Both the position numbers and the translations under genes were made by a program. A stretch of 64,000 nucleotides of DNA, from assembly GCA_013399115.1 (NCBI GenBank), contig VXAA01001237.1:274933-338932 (forward strand). The letters are read 5' to 3'. The stretch comes from Anseranas semipalmata (Eukaryota > Chordata > Aves > Anseriformes > Anseranatidae). Below the pieces are notes generated by a model that worked only from the letters and a program-made list of their open reading frames with translations, was not told where the DNA came from and did not search any database. Every line of letters begins with the position of its first letter. Within the stretch, counting starts at the first letter, position 1. Positions 1 through 13,600 of the stretch are shown here, piece by piece.

Positions 1-72
1 ATACACATCCCTGCTTTGCTCCCTGCTCCCATCAGGAGGGATTTCTGAACCACTGTTGTTCAGTGGGTAAAT
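1..72 (-). CDS. Possible start of TRPM6 exon 30, cut by window edge
   Basis: On the minus strand an acceptor gatgcttctcag ends at 73, and phase 0, which exon 29 requires, stays open for 24 codons to the edge (IYPLNNSGSEIPPDGSREQS and on). The matching human segment is poorly conserved and I see no convincing residue match, so this is a phase-and-splice-site guess only. Confidence 0.15.
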   Translation of the reverse strand, partial: MYPLNNSGSEIPPDGSREQSRDVY

Positions 73-1598
73 CTGAGAAGCATCATTTTAGGGAAAATTC
101 ATTACTTTAAAATCTATCTTAACACAAAATGAACAGTTAGATGGAGCAGAATCATAATATCTCAATGGTATATGTATTGTTCAGATGTCATAACCCAGAC
201 ATAACCTCATAACCCAGACAGTACTTAAGAGAAGGCATAGAGACTCAGTGGGTATTGGAGACTATATCTTAAAAGATTAAATAATTTGGAGTTAGTGTTC
301 TTGAAGTGACTAGTCCCTGCCTAACTCTGATCCCACTGTAATCAGTGGAATTTTTCTGCAGGCTTTAAAAATCCCACCCTTGAGTTTTACCCAAGAAACG
401 TTAATACAAGTTTTGAAGCATCAGATTACTTGGTCCCTTCACACCATTTCCCTGACTGTACCTTTATTTTGCTTGTCTGACCCTGTGTTTCACATTTTAA
501 AGATTTATTGATTTAGTCTCCAAATTCGGGTTTTACAGAATACACAATCAGGAAAGTTATTTCTATTTTTACCTATGAACTCTTTCACACAAAAAACTGC
601 CATTTTTTTTAATTAGGATTCAAGCTGTCTCCAGAAGTATTTGGGATTCAAATTCTGTGCCACTCAGAACATCAGATCTGAAACTATGGTTTATTTTCTT
701 TCCTTTTTAAAAAAGCAACTCACAGTACTTACAGTGAAAAATAAGCTAGGCTGTTAAACATTGCTGTTTTAATAATCGAGTACTATAAGTAAAACAGGCA
801 AGAATAGGTGCTGTTGAAAAGGAAGAGGAAAGGATTATTTCACAGTTCCTTTTCTCAATTTATTCCTTGTTAATTTCTTCCATGCCTCTGAGAGACCCCT
901 ATGCATTGTAGTGAAAGATACATTTTCTTCCATTAGCCACGCCATTTAAAAACAGACTGAATTTTCTATAATGCAGCTTCCTGCCCACAGTCTTCAGGAC
1001 ATAAAAATTGGTCTAGCTTCATCAAAGGCAATAGACATATGTTGATTTACATAGGCAGAAGGCCTTTATGTTATGGAATTGCAAATTAATTCTGACGAAT
1101 CACAACATAAGGTGTTTATAAGTCAGAGGATAAGAAATCCAAGCTTTGCAATTACTATCAATATTTAACTCCCACTTCGCAAAAAATAGCTAACTCTGTG
1201 TGATAGATTAAGAGCTATGCAGCTAACTTTCCAAAAGTCTCTTCACTGTGCTGACCACTTCTGCCCGCAGGTTCAAGACCAAGCTCTGTGCTCACTCACT
1301 GCCTAGTGAAACATCAACACATACTTCATTTCTGACCACTTTCTTCATACTCAAAACCACTCTGTGATTCAATAATTTAATATCCTACTTCAATAATCTT
1401 CACAGAGTGTTAGCAGCTCTTAAATTATGCATTTACTCGCACATATACACTGTGGCAGCATACAAGAAAGTTTCTCATGTCTCAAGAGGTATTTCATGAC
1501 AAAGAACCTATAGTGGCAAGTCCATGGAGGTCAGCAGAGCTACCCTAGGCTCAAAATGGACAAAACTATGGACTAGGATATGTAATCTTAGGTCTTAC
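73..1598. other. Intron 29: no gene or clear repeat
   Basis: AT-rich sequence with no recognised repeat. A minus-strand stretch near 722-817 has a good acceptor and donor but stops in every frame that would fit, so it is not called. Confidence 0.6.
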
Positions 1599-1696
1599 CT
1601 CTCGAGAATGCCTCAGGTAATCACAGAATGGTATGGTATGCCTACGGATATCTTGATTTTTCATTTTCTGGTGCATGTAACTGAGACATTCCAAAC
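1599..1696 (-). CDS. TRPM6: TRPM6 exon 29 (linker before kinase)
   Basis: It completes Ser and encodes [18 protein letters not shown], then [10 protein letters not shown]. Human TRPM6 has EPYIHQKMKTKEIGQ and ISDYLKQSQE. The acceptor is cttttggctag and the donor gtaaga, phase 0. It is the last exon I can support; the alpha-kinase exons lie outside the window. Confidence 0.9.
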
Positions 1697-4600
1697 CTAG
1701 CCAAAAGAGCAGGTATCAGCTATTTCCAGAGTGTGTATGAACAGCTCTACTGCTACACACACCTATGCAGTGCTATAAAATAAACACCTATATACCATAT
1801 TGCTCTAGCAAATGTGTAATGGGCTATAAAAGCAACAGTAGAATTTCATAGGGTTAAGACTGACTGTTTCCATTCTCTGTCAGCAGACTTCAGAGGAGTG
1901 CAGCCCTTCTCAGACCATGCTGTGCTGAGTCACAGCATTCCCTCATAGTTCTCCCCACAGCTTGCAGGATGAAGCTAGTGAGCTGCATACAGCAAAGCTG
2001 AAAGATAAAATAGTCCATGCAAGGATTTCTCAGAACGAAAGAGATGGAGAAACGATAAAAGAACAGGATGGATGCCATTCCCTTTTAATTCCAGCAGAGA
2101 CGATGCAGAATTCATTTCTTCACTTTGGAGGATGTGTTTCTGAGCAATGAGTAATGAATAATGCACTCAGAGGATCTGCCAACAGATACAGTATCACAGC
2201 ACTGCTTGTGAGTGTATATGCCCTGAAAAATTCACGAGAGAGTTTATTTTTGCAATAAGCCAGGATGCCACTTCAGAAGACACCTCAGGAGAGGAGACAA
2301 GGATATCAACTTCCCCGCTTCCCACTTATTCCTGAGGATTAGTACTCTACTATCTCCCACACAAGACAGGCAGCACTCCCAGAAAAACACAACTGACCTC
2401 CCATCCAACCTATGTCCCTTTATCTCTGACATAACATAGCAAACAACCAAGCCATGCATGCCTGCAATCTATTTCTAAATCTGTAAAAATTATACCAGGA
2501 GGTGAAAGTGGAGGATGACACTTCCAGTTTGTGAATTTTTATTTACTGCTTCTTTTTAAAAGCTGTTTTGAATTTCACTGTCTGCAAAGTATCACATACT
2601 TAGCTGACTGAAATTAGACACAGTAAGCCAGTTCTTGCTGTGTTTCTCTTCCTCATCCCAGACATTGATCTCTGCAGGCTCTGAGCTCACTTGGGTGTTC
2701 TGGGGACAATCATCCACTCTAATCACCTGGCAAGACACAGACAAAACGACACTCAATTTATAGGATGACTAGCACCTCTGCAGTTCCTCTGACTGCTACA
2801 CTATGACATGGCCTTTTGGAGCATCACCGAAATGCCAATGACTGAACTGGCTCCCAGCTGAGGAACAGATTTTCCCATATTTGTTACAAGCTGCAGAAGT
2901 CACATTGCTTTTGTCTAGTAAATACTACTGCTGAAAGATCTGGCACTACAGGGTTTTAAAACTAACTTCAAAGTTCCTCAGAATACCCTAAGAGACAATT
3001 AGGTCTCAAAGTTCAAGTCTCAGGTCTGTTGCTGACCTAAGCATCTTATGTAAACAAATCAGTCTTCATCTTTCATCTCATTAAGCAGCAATAACTCTTT
3101 CCAGCTGACAAAGATGCTGGGAATCTCTTAGAAATATTTTTTTAAATATGTATCTATACATAAAGTTGCCCTATACCTATGACACAGTCAACGTGCTATC
3201 TACAATGTGCTAAATGGTTGATGGATTCAGAGAAAAGACTGCAGGACTCTTGTAGGCAAGTGAGAACATTATGAGGCCTGGCTTGCCTCTTTACAGTAGC
3301 ACACAGTCTAGATGCGGCTCACCACTTCTTCAGTCTATCCTAGATCATATGAAGCCTCCACAAGTGATTCTGTCAGCTGAAGTGCAAGGACTGATTCTTT
3401 TCTGTGTAAAATCAGTAATACTCTTGGTCTACTACCTGGCAAAGTCCACAGGCTTCATCATGTTCAAAACTGAAATCCCGCACATTCAAATAAAAGGGAG
3501 ATTAAATCAAAGCCAGACAAAAAAAAAAATCCAAATTTGTGTGCAGCCTTTTAAAGGCAAACATTTTCAGCTGGGCTTCAATTTTGTCCTACACTGCAGA
3601 ACTGCCCTTAATGGATGAAAGACAGCTATGGGATATGTGATTCCCTTCCATCTACACATACCGGCACCTGAAAGGGTTTTTGATTCTTCTTTTCTCTCCC
3701 AGACTTTCTGTCTCTGTTTTGTTGTTTTGCTTTTGTTGCCTCACTGTGGTGTAGCTCACTAGATGGTAAAGACTCTGTGGGAAAGAATCAGAAACACCAT
3801 TAAGCTACAGAGCTTTTGTTTACTAAGAGAAGATCTGATAAGACTGAGAGTTGGCAGATCTCCAAAGCAAGCTGAGAAAGACTTGTGACACCCAAAGCTA
3901 ATACTCACGCAGTTCATGCAGTTCAGTGCAATGTTCATCATCATAAGATATAAAACAACAAATGTTATCTATCATCTCATACTATTTATACTTAGAACTG
4001 GAATGTGCTATATTTTAGCTGTTGGTAAGCAAACTTGGTGTTGGACAGGGAGGTTTTTAAGCCTGCTATAAACATGTATACCTATTCATTATCCATGCAA
4101 CCATCGGACCTATGATAATGCCAATATATCTCTTAGGTATTCTGTAATTTCATTTGGTTCCTGTAATTCTTGGATTGCTTCCCCAGGGTCGGAGACTCCC
4201 CCAGAGCCAGTACAGTCCCTCTGTCACGGCAGCCACAGCTGTAGGGGGCCTGTGAGATGGGGAGAATCAGGGTTGGACTGCTACTGTGGCTGATACACTA
4301 GTGTCATACAGCTCAGATACCAGGCACACTTCAGAACTTCCCCACAGCAATCAATCCCAGAACAAAGAGAGTGAAGGAGTAACTCTGGACTCTCTCCTTA
4401 CTACCCTCAGCTGCAGCTAATACCTCCCGGGTGCCAAAGAAACATTTTTTAATAATGCCTTGGGTTTCCCAATAAAAGATACCATAGAGGTATAGCATTT
4501 TATTATTACCACCTATGGTCTTGCAGGTTTTCCCTCTTTTCTCTTTTTTAGAGGATGGTAAGCTGTTGCTCCTGCAGAAACCCCAGTCCTTCCAGAGTGG

Positions 4601-7600
4601 GCTGATCCAGAAGGAGGTGCTGTGTTTCAATTTGTTCTCAGAGATGATGATGCTGTGCTGTGAGCTGTCAGAGTTGTAAGAGAAGGACTCAGATTCTTTT
4701 ATCTGGACGTGCCTGGGAGGGCTACCCATGCAATTGCAGTCACAGTTATAGGTGGAATGTATGCACAGGATCTTCTTCTGTTTCTTTCTTGAGCTGAAAA
4801 CCCCTTTTTCATCACCTTCAGAAAATCCCCAGTTCACATAACCACCTTCAGTTTCTTCCCTGTCATTACAGGAGGGTGCTGCATTCTCTCTGGCATCCAG
4901 TGGTGGCTGGAGACTGACAGGATGATCAGCCTCTACAGCATTAGTCTTTTTTGATGGCAAGTGAGTAACAAAGTCCCTCTGGCTCCATTGATAATCTTCT
5001 GGCTCTTTAACAATGAGGCTGACACTCTGCATGTTTTGCTGCACTGCAATGCTGCTTTGCAGTTCATCACTGAATACGTCTTCCCTGTACTTTGTAGGAG
5101 CGCTCGAAAACAACAAACTTAAGGTAACGTCCTCAGATAAGGGCCCTCCCTGGTGATCAGAAGGTACCAACAAAAATTGTCCATATCTAGGGGTTGACTT
5201 AGTCTCAGAGGATATGCCTGAAGTCAGTGTGTCACTTTCTGTTTCTATTTTCCGAGAGCTGTCTTCTACCACCTTATTACTCTCAGTCCTCAGTATGCGG
5301 TCTTTGCATTCTGATGGCCACTGACTCCTTACCAAGCTCCGTAACAGGGAGGGTGGCATGCTGTAGTAGTGGTACTTCTTGTCATACAGACACTCCAGAC
5401 TGCTCAGGGTCTTGGAATAGAGAGCATTGCTCCAGCTATGGGGCAGCTTCCTACAGGATCGACATTTTGTGTCAGCCAGTAAGGCTTCTTCTACCTGTAA
5501 GGTGTCTACAGCTGAAAGCACTTTCAGTATGTCCACTGTCAAGGCAGACAGGTCTTGCAAATGTCCTAGCTGGCTGTCCAGGGAGAGTAAAGACTCCTTG
5601 ATACAAAATACCTTTTCATGCACTTCTTTCAGCTGTAGAAACATCTCCTCCACTCTAGATGGAAAAATAAAAGATAATTAAAATATCAAAACACAGATCT
5701 TTACTTCTGCTTGCCAGATGATTAACACATTAACACATTTTAAAAAGCCAGTATTTAAAACAGTCCTTTATATGTTTTTAAGGTGACTTCTATTCCCATG
5801 AACATGTATATTTGACAAAACCCATCCAGACTTAAAACATTTCATTCAGTTTACTGGGCCAAAAGCCAGTGGCTTTTAAGGAAACAGACTTTTTGCTCAG
5901 AGAGTATCTATCTTAAAAACTACCACATTCCTACTAATCTGCATTCCATGCCATAGAACTACTAAGCTATGGATAAGAGGACACAGCTTTGGAAATGCTA
6001 CATTGTGTACTGCTGTAAGGGTAAATGCTGTAAAAATAAATGTGAAAAACTGTAAAGTATACTTCTTATCAACCAGTCATCCTTCATTTCTACACTTCTT
6101 GTGCAAACATGAGAAGGTTAAGGATTCACCCTACAGATATTCTACAGATATTATTCCATTTCTCACATACAGCTAGGAAAATGGTATTCCCAACAACCCG
6201 TATGGCCTCTTGGAATAGATTTTATATGTTTGATGCTACCAGTTATCTTCAGTGAAAACTGACCTGCCAAAAAAGCAAAGTCTTTTTTATGGTCTTCAAA
6301 TCCCCAGTGAACAGTGCAAGAACTTCTTGACCTGGAATGATACCTTTTTAACCAATTCATTATCTTCACATTTGCTAAAGATACTCTCTCTGGTGCTCTA
6401 TCATTAAGACAATGATGAACCAGCTGCAGGCAATATGCAAAAGAAGCTCTCTTCCTTTGTTACTGAATAACTAAAACATGCAGTATTTAACCAACAGCTA
6501 AATAAAATCAAATACCAATGTTCCAAAACATTTTATTCATCAGGAATGCAGGAATTTCTTGCATTAATGTTATGCAATGCTAGGAAGTACATTTTAACTT
6601 GGCATTCAGAAAAAAATCCTTTTCTAGATCTATAGTTATCCACTAAATGAAATATTCTTACTGTAATTGATTCTGCAGCTTTTGAACAAAATTATTTATT
6701 TTATTTCTTTAACAAGGGACATTCATTTTGCTTATATGTTTTGTCTTGGTATGCAGAAAATAATACTATGAACAGGCAAACATCAAGGGGCTGTCTTTCT
6801 CTAGGCAAAACACATTTCTTAGATCAGATCTGTATTGGTATTCAGTAAGGCTTTTTATAGTACTCAGTTTGTTTAATTCTTCCCATTAAACATAATGGCA
6901 GCTTTGGCATTGATTTCAACAGAAAGCTAAATTAGGCCAATACGGGGAGTTTTGAAATAATGTTTGCAAACTAAGATGGTACACTGCAGATAATGCTACA
7001 GTGGTTATACAGTTATTTCTGTAAACAGCAGTTATACTTAATCAAATGCAATACTCTCACAGCGTTCTTACACTGCTAAGCCTTTAAAGCAAAAATACGT
7101 ACTGTATGCCATATTCTGGCATGTCCTCTTGGTGCTACCTTGTCTGGAAAAGTGAAAATGCTCTACACCATACTACACCCCAGGGGTTACGTGGCATGGG
7201 TTTGGGTAGCAGGGGGGCTGCAGGGGTGGCCTCTGTGAGCAGAGCCCAGCAGCTGCCCCAGGTCAGATCAGAGCCAGCTCCAGCCAGCTCCAAAAGGGAC
7301 CCGCCGCTGGCCAGAGCCNNNNNNNNNNNNNNNNNNNNNNNNNNNNNNNNNNNNNNNNNNNNNNNNNNNNNNNNNNNNNNNNNNNNNNNNNNNNNNNNNN
7401 NNNNNNNNNNNNNNNNNNNNNNNNNNNNNNNNNNNNNNNNNNNNNNNNNNNNNNNNNNNNNNNNNNNNNNNNNNNNNNNNNNNNNNNNNNNNNNNNNNNN
7501 NNNNNNNNNNNNNNNNNNNNNNNNNNNNNNNNNNNNNNNNNNNNNNNNNNNNNNNNNNNNNNNNNNNNNNNNNNNNNNNNNNNNNNNNNNNNNNNNNNNN

Positions 7601-10600
7601 NNNNNNNNNNNNNNNNNNNNNNNNNNNTGGGAGCAGTTCTGGAAGAGCTGCAGCCTGTGGGAAGCCCACGCAGGATCAGCTCGGGAAGGACGGCATCCCG
7701 TGGGAGGGACCCCGCGTGGAGCAGGGGCAGAGAGTGACCGTGAAGGAGCAGCGGAGACGCAGCGTTAGGGACTGACCGCAGCCCCCATTCCCCGTTCCCC
7801 TGCACTGCTCGGGGGGGGGAGGTAGGAGAGTGTGGATGGGGGAAGGTATTTGTAGTTTGCTTGTAGTTTTTCACTGCTCTAGGCTGTCAGTAATAGGCAA
7901 TAAATTATATTAAACTTCCTACACTGAGTTTGTTTTGCCAGTGACAGTAATTGGTGAGCAATCTCCCTGTCATTATCTCAACTTTTGAGCCCCTTTTCAT
8001 CATATTTTCTCCACCTGTTCCTTTGAAGAGCAGAAGTGAGAGAGCTGTGCGGTGGAGTTTATGTAGCCATCAGTGTGAAACCTCCACAACCCCATTAACC
8101 ACTTGCATGCTGCACACATCCAAGGATGCACTTCTGCTAGCAAGGCTTCCCAGCCAAGCCTGTCATTCAGTTCATACAGATATGTTACATTTCCATCAAA
8201 TTAGCAGGGCCTACATGTGCTACTGACTCTCATATTCACAATGGCCATAACCTGTTACAAAAGCATTAAAGTCTTTTTTTTTTTTTTTTTTAACATAAGA
8301 AATGTATACAAAGAGCACAAATGTGCAGCAAAACACACCTTTCTGTTGTCACACGGATCCTTTCACTGTAACTGGAACTCAAGCTTTCATTCTTCTCATG
8401 AAAATATTTTTCCACACACTGTTCCTCGAAGTCATGGAGTTTCTTCAACTCCTCATCACTCAGGTACAGCTCTGAGCAAAGAGGCAGGAGTTGGTATGAA
8501 ATGTGATGACAAATGTAATTGTTTATGTGTCCATGAAAAAAGAAAACTGTCAGAACAGGTTTTCTTTCCCTCCCATGACAAGAATGAAACAGACCTAATT
8601 CCATGAAATTTGGGTTTATGCATAAAGACCAAACACGCCAAATCCCCTCGGCCCTGCTTGTGATCTTACTTCAAAGATTCCACTCTCTACCTTGGTATTT
8701 TCACTGATTTTCCACTGGGTGGCACTGGATCCTCATTGCTAATAGCAATTGTTTAATCACACCAAAATTTACCTGCAAGAAACTTGTCAAGCAATGAATA
8801 GGCATATAGAAAAGGAACACAAAGATATATAAATAGAAAAAAACTCTCGAAAAAGAAAAGTGTACTCAAGGTACGAGCTCTTTTCTGTCCAAGGACTTTT
8901 GGATGTGTTAAGCAGTCTTACAGTTTACTTGGTGCCTAATGTACCTTGCAAGAAACCCTTTGTGCTATGTCAGTCACTTACACTATGCACGCATACAAAA
9001 AGAGCAGTGGTACTTCAAAGGCAGGCTGATGTATCCAGCCATGAAGGAAGAGTTGAGCCTAGGAGCAGCAGTAAAGCTGCTCAGCATTGATTAGTTAAGC
9101 CCACTTTTGAACTCTGTAACCACCCATGAGCACAGCAGATATCTTCAGGTATTCATGTTCAGCAGAGAAAATCCTAAATGAACCATAACCCAAGAAGGGT
9201 CTGCTCACCTCACTTCTTAGTATCACTTCTTAGTGACACGCTAGCTACACTGCTTCAAAAAGGTTAAGGCTGTGTAATACTATGCACTAATGTTCCCCAT
9301 TTTAGACAAGGCTACAGCCACCAGCCTCCCCACCTTCTCATTCCCCTGCCTTGCCCCACCATCCATCAAGCCCCACTGCTGAGCGTTCGTTCCCTATCCT
9401 GACACACTGTAGTCCCCTCCTCTCATTAGCTATTGTTCCTGGCAGAGCTGCAGGAGCTGGCGGCAGTGGGACATGGAGCTGGCATTGCCGTGAGGAGGTA
9501 TTAGGAAGGACCTTGGAACAGAGGAATCCAGGTCGGGAAGGGTGAAGGAGATGGGATTAAGGCGCAGTGGTGAGCCAGTGCACAAAGGGACGGGCATGCA
9601 GTGAGCAAGCTGAAGCTCCTGTGCTCTCTCCCCACATCTTCCATCACCAGATCTCCTCTGTCCTCAGGCTCCGCAGCTACTTCCTCATCTTCCACAGTGA
9701 CTCTCCATTCCCCAGCATGGGAGGCAGCAACAGTACCTTGAAGTACTGTACAGGGACTTGTTCTGTGCATTATCCTTCATGTTGGTATTCACTGCTACAA
9801 AGTAGCGTTGGCACATTGACTAACGACCTATCTGAAGCCTAACATAAAGTGGTTATTTTGTGCACAACCAAAGACCTAGCAAGCTGGAGTTTCCTTTTAT
9901 TAACCCTTTTCCCCCAGAGGCTCATATGGTCTAGCAGGATTTTCCTCTCACAGCTCCTTTACATCTACAAACAGGTTTTGTTACTTGATGCAGAAATGGG
10001 TCCTCAAATGTCAGGTTTCACATCCCCAGATGATGCCGTAGAAGTCACGAAGGGACTCTGCACTCATGCACTGCACTATATAACAAGTCAGGGACATGAG
10101 TCAGTCATTTGCTGAAGCATCTTTTATGGGCTGCTAGCACCTCACCTCAAAATACTCCAAACTAGCATACTTAATACATGTGACTCTCATTACAAAGGGA
10201 ACTGAAAGCAGGAATCTCCATTCAGTACCTTTTCACTTAAACCGTCCTTTACCTTATGAGCCACAGATCCCAACTACCTAAGCTCCAGAGAAAAAAACAT
10301 GAAAACTTAATATTATATGGAGGATACAGTGGGAAAAAGTCACTGGATAGTACCAGAGAATAAATACAGGGTCATCAAAAGTATTTGTGACTCTGGGTAA
10401 TTAAAAAGGAATTGATTGTCTTTTCAGGATAAATGTACAAAAATATATGCCTCCAGTGTTGTTTATTTTCCTTCAAAATAAGGTTATTCTATCCTACAGA
10501 AAAACTTAGTGTCAGTTTATTTCAGGTCCAAGTTGTGATACCATCTATGCCACTCCAGCAGGGTAGGTCTGCAACACCTTCTTGCAAGTCACAAGCCAGC

Positions 10601-13600
10601 TGCATTGAAAATAGCTATGACTATGACGCAAGTTAAAACTCAGAGCCAGAGCCTGCCTAAGTCCTTCACTGTTACTATCTATATTACATCTTGATTGATG
10701 CACAATATGTAGCAAAACAGAAGCCAAACAAAAAGCAAAACATTCCCGTAGTCACTTTTTTCCTACAAGAGTTCTCAGACAGGCACGTTAAATTCTGGTT
10801 TGCGAATAAAAACAGCTTCCAGCCCAGAAAATCTCTTTGTTTTGGAGAAATTGAGCTACAAAGCGATAGGAGGCTGGCAAAACATTCCTTATAAGCTATT
10901 TCTGTTGTTCCCAAGTTTAGCTCTGCTTACTCAGTCCAACGTCGCCTTCCTCTTGATCAGACTCATTTGGGGGCCGATGGTGGAAGATGCGGTTTATCAG
11001 AAGTCCAATGTGGCTCAGGAGAATGAAAGGTGGAGGCAGCCATGGCTTGTCATGATAGGTCATAATGTAGCGGTACCGGTTGTACTTCCAGAGCTTGTTT
11101 GATATGGATTTCAAATCATAATAAACATTACTGAGAAGAGAGATAAAGTGGGAAGGAAGGTAAAATACTCCTGTGAGGAATCTTCTCAGTACAGCACAAG
11201 AAGCTTGTCTACAGATCTAATTTGACACTGAAGAAAAGCCTCATCCCTCCAGTGAAGTAAATCAGCTTAGCAACTTTCATTTAACAAAGCAGCAGCATGT
11301 GCCTGCAGCTAGTGCACAGAGAATGAGGTCTTCAAAGCTGCCTAACAGATTGGGATATCCAATTCCCATTCACTTTAATGGGAACTGGGCAAAAAATATC
11401 CCTGAAGTGGCTTTGAAATCTCAACCAGATTATTTAAACTTTAATACATAGCCTATCTGGGAATTCAACATTGTCTGCCTCTTTGGACTGGATTAAATGT
11501 GTGCGTCAGGCTAAGGGAAGAGTGTTAACAACGGTTCTGCTGCCTTTCAGTGCACTCCCCCTAAACAAAATATGTGTTGCAAAAGGCAGCTACATGAGCA
11601 ATTCTTCTGTGGGGTACTCTTTGGAGCAGTGATATTACTAAACGTGACTCTGTTGTTGCACAGAGTATTTCCTGTACTGTCATAGACCCAAGTACAGGAA
11701 AGCAACTTTGTGGTTTCTGGCACTTTAATTTCAGTTGCACTGTCATACTACACACCCAACATATAATCACAAAAACATCAGCTTTGCTTCTGGGAGCATA
11801 ATTAAAAATATTGCTTATACCCATTTTTGGTCCCACTTCTGGAACAATCAAATCACTAAGCAGAAGGTTTAACATATCATCAATGCTGAAGGTTTAAATC
11901 TAGAAATAATTCAAATTACATTTTCACAGCTGTGCATTAAAAAAAAAAATAATAATGCCTTGCCACAATTTCAGGAAAGGGATTTCTAATTGGAAGTGGG
12001 AATAGAATGAGTTTTGATCATTCAGTTTTCTTGAATATTAATCACTACATTTCTTGATTTGAAAATTTTTTAACCTACAGCTGACTTTTTCTTCCCCAGA
12101 AATACTAGAACTCTAGGAAAAAAAAATTAACTATTTGGTTTACATTGTTCTTTCCTAATATTTACACAGAACTTGATCCACTTCAAGGGTTTCCCCATTA
12201 AAACCCAAAAGGTTAGTATCACTATAGACACTGATGAAAGCTTCCTACTCTGGCAGCAGACATTAAAAACCAGATAGTTCAATACACTACAATTAGATTT
12301 CGGTTCTACAACATATCAAATTGCAACAAACAACAGGAATTTTTAAACAACTTCCCAAAGGAAGAGTATGTCCTACAAAGGACTTTTGCTCCTACAAAGT
12401 TATTACCCCCTTCCCTTAAATACCTTCTCCACTTATCTGCCAATTTAAATCTTATGCTACCCTGTGATGAATATTATATAGGCTGTCAGCACAACAAACA
12501 CAATTTTTAGGAACAAAGGATAAATTATTTTTGAGCTGAATTAATGTTGCTTGTTTGCTAAGTGGAGTTGTCCACTGCCACAGAGTCAAATTCTATTCAA
12601 ACGGCAAAACAGTCAACACAGAAGTGTTGGCAGAACATCCATTAGTTATCTTTGCTTTTGCAGCAATATGCCACAGTACCTACTTAAAGAAAGCAATAAG
12701 TAAGTTGACCATGATGATGTATTGCACAAAGAGGTAGACAGCTTGGAGGAACGGTGTAAGGAAGGACCCAGGAGGACAATCTTGATCGGTTTCGCAGACT
12801 AAAAGGGAAAGACATACAGAGCATGATTAGCAAGGAAATCAGAGCAGAGCACAGCAAGGGCATATGCTCCTCATTTGCCTGAGCAAGAAACAGAATGGCT
12901 GTGGTTACTTCCACAGAGATACGTTGTTAAAAGTGTACCTCCGTGTAAGGAAGATACGGGACCTCTTCATGATCCTACTGTTTCCTTGTTTCCATTGCAA
13001 TTTATATTTACCATTTTATATATATCAGTCCTTATGCCAGTCACCATGACTTTTTGCTACTGGGAAAAATAATGTAACTTCAATATATTTGGGGGATGGC
13101 ACACACTCAAATAAACTGAAATATGAATCTTTGATCCTTAAAGCAAGTGGCAAAGCTTTCACTGTCCCCACTGTGGAAAGAATATAGCTACAAGGCTGCT
13201 TTATCAGTACTGGAGTATTAATCTTTTATAGCTTCAGTAAGACCATACTAATTCATGCGCAAATGTACATATGGATATTTTCAATAGTTCACAAAAACTA
13301 AGGGATCCCTTTTAATTTTTTTAAAAATACTTTTTAATGTTTATAATTTTTTACTCAAATTTTGTACCTTTGAGGAAATGTTAAAACACATTTATAACAC
13401 AGCAGTCCTAAATTCAGGAGATATTCCACAGCATACAGATTCATTAGAGAAATCAGTCTTATCTGTGAAGCTTCAAATTTCTAAAGGTTTAGCATTACTA
13501 AGTGATTAAATGAATTAAACTGTGAAACATAATAGCACACTTTCATTAAAAGTATTTTGACTTATATAACCAAGATATGTATCTGTGATGTGACTGTTTC

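Larger units (their letters stand above)
1697..4512. other. Introns 26-28: unique sequence
   Basis: The introns between exons 26 and 29 contain no recognisable repeat. A GC-richer patch at 4,180-4,260 has acceptor-like sites on the minus strand, but no reading frame continues from exon 26 in phase. Short open frames on both strands at 1,960-2,460 show no family similarity. Confidence 0.6.

Noticed and set aside
722..817. Possible exon with strong acceptor and gtaagtac donor
   Set aside because: The required phase has a stop, and no TRPM6 residues appear.
4130..4260. Possible extra exon between exons 26 and 27 (acceptor after ccatctcacag)
   Set aside because: In the phase set by exon 26 it meets a stop after eight codons, and exon 27 joins exon 26 directly with correct phase and similarity.
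1..4300. Alpha-kinase domain exons
   Set aside because: I searched for the conserved blocks around the kinase (ERNNLMRLSQ, FLPEVV, LREIQQQRAAQK) and saw none, so the kinase lies outside the window.
4513..5654. Assignment of the gene as TRPM7
   Set aside because: The sequence after the coiled coil and the short S3-S4 loop match TRPM6 and not TRPM7.
7106..7874. Long open frames across 7.1-7.9 kb
   Set aside because: They run through 309 N and LTR sequence, so the length is an artefact.
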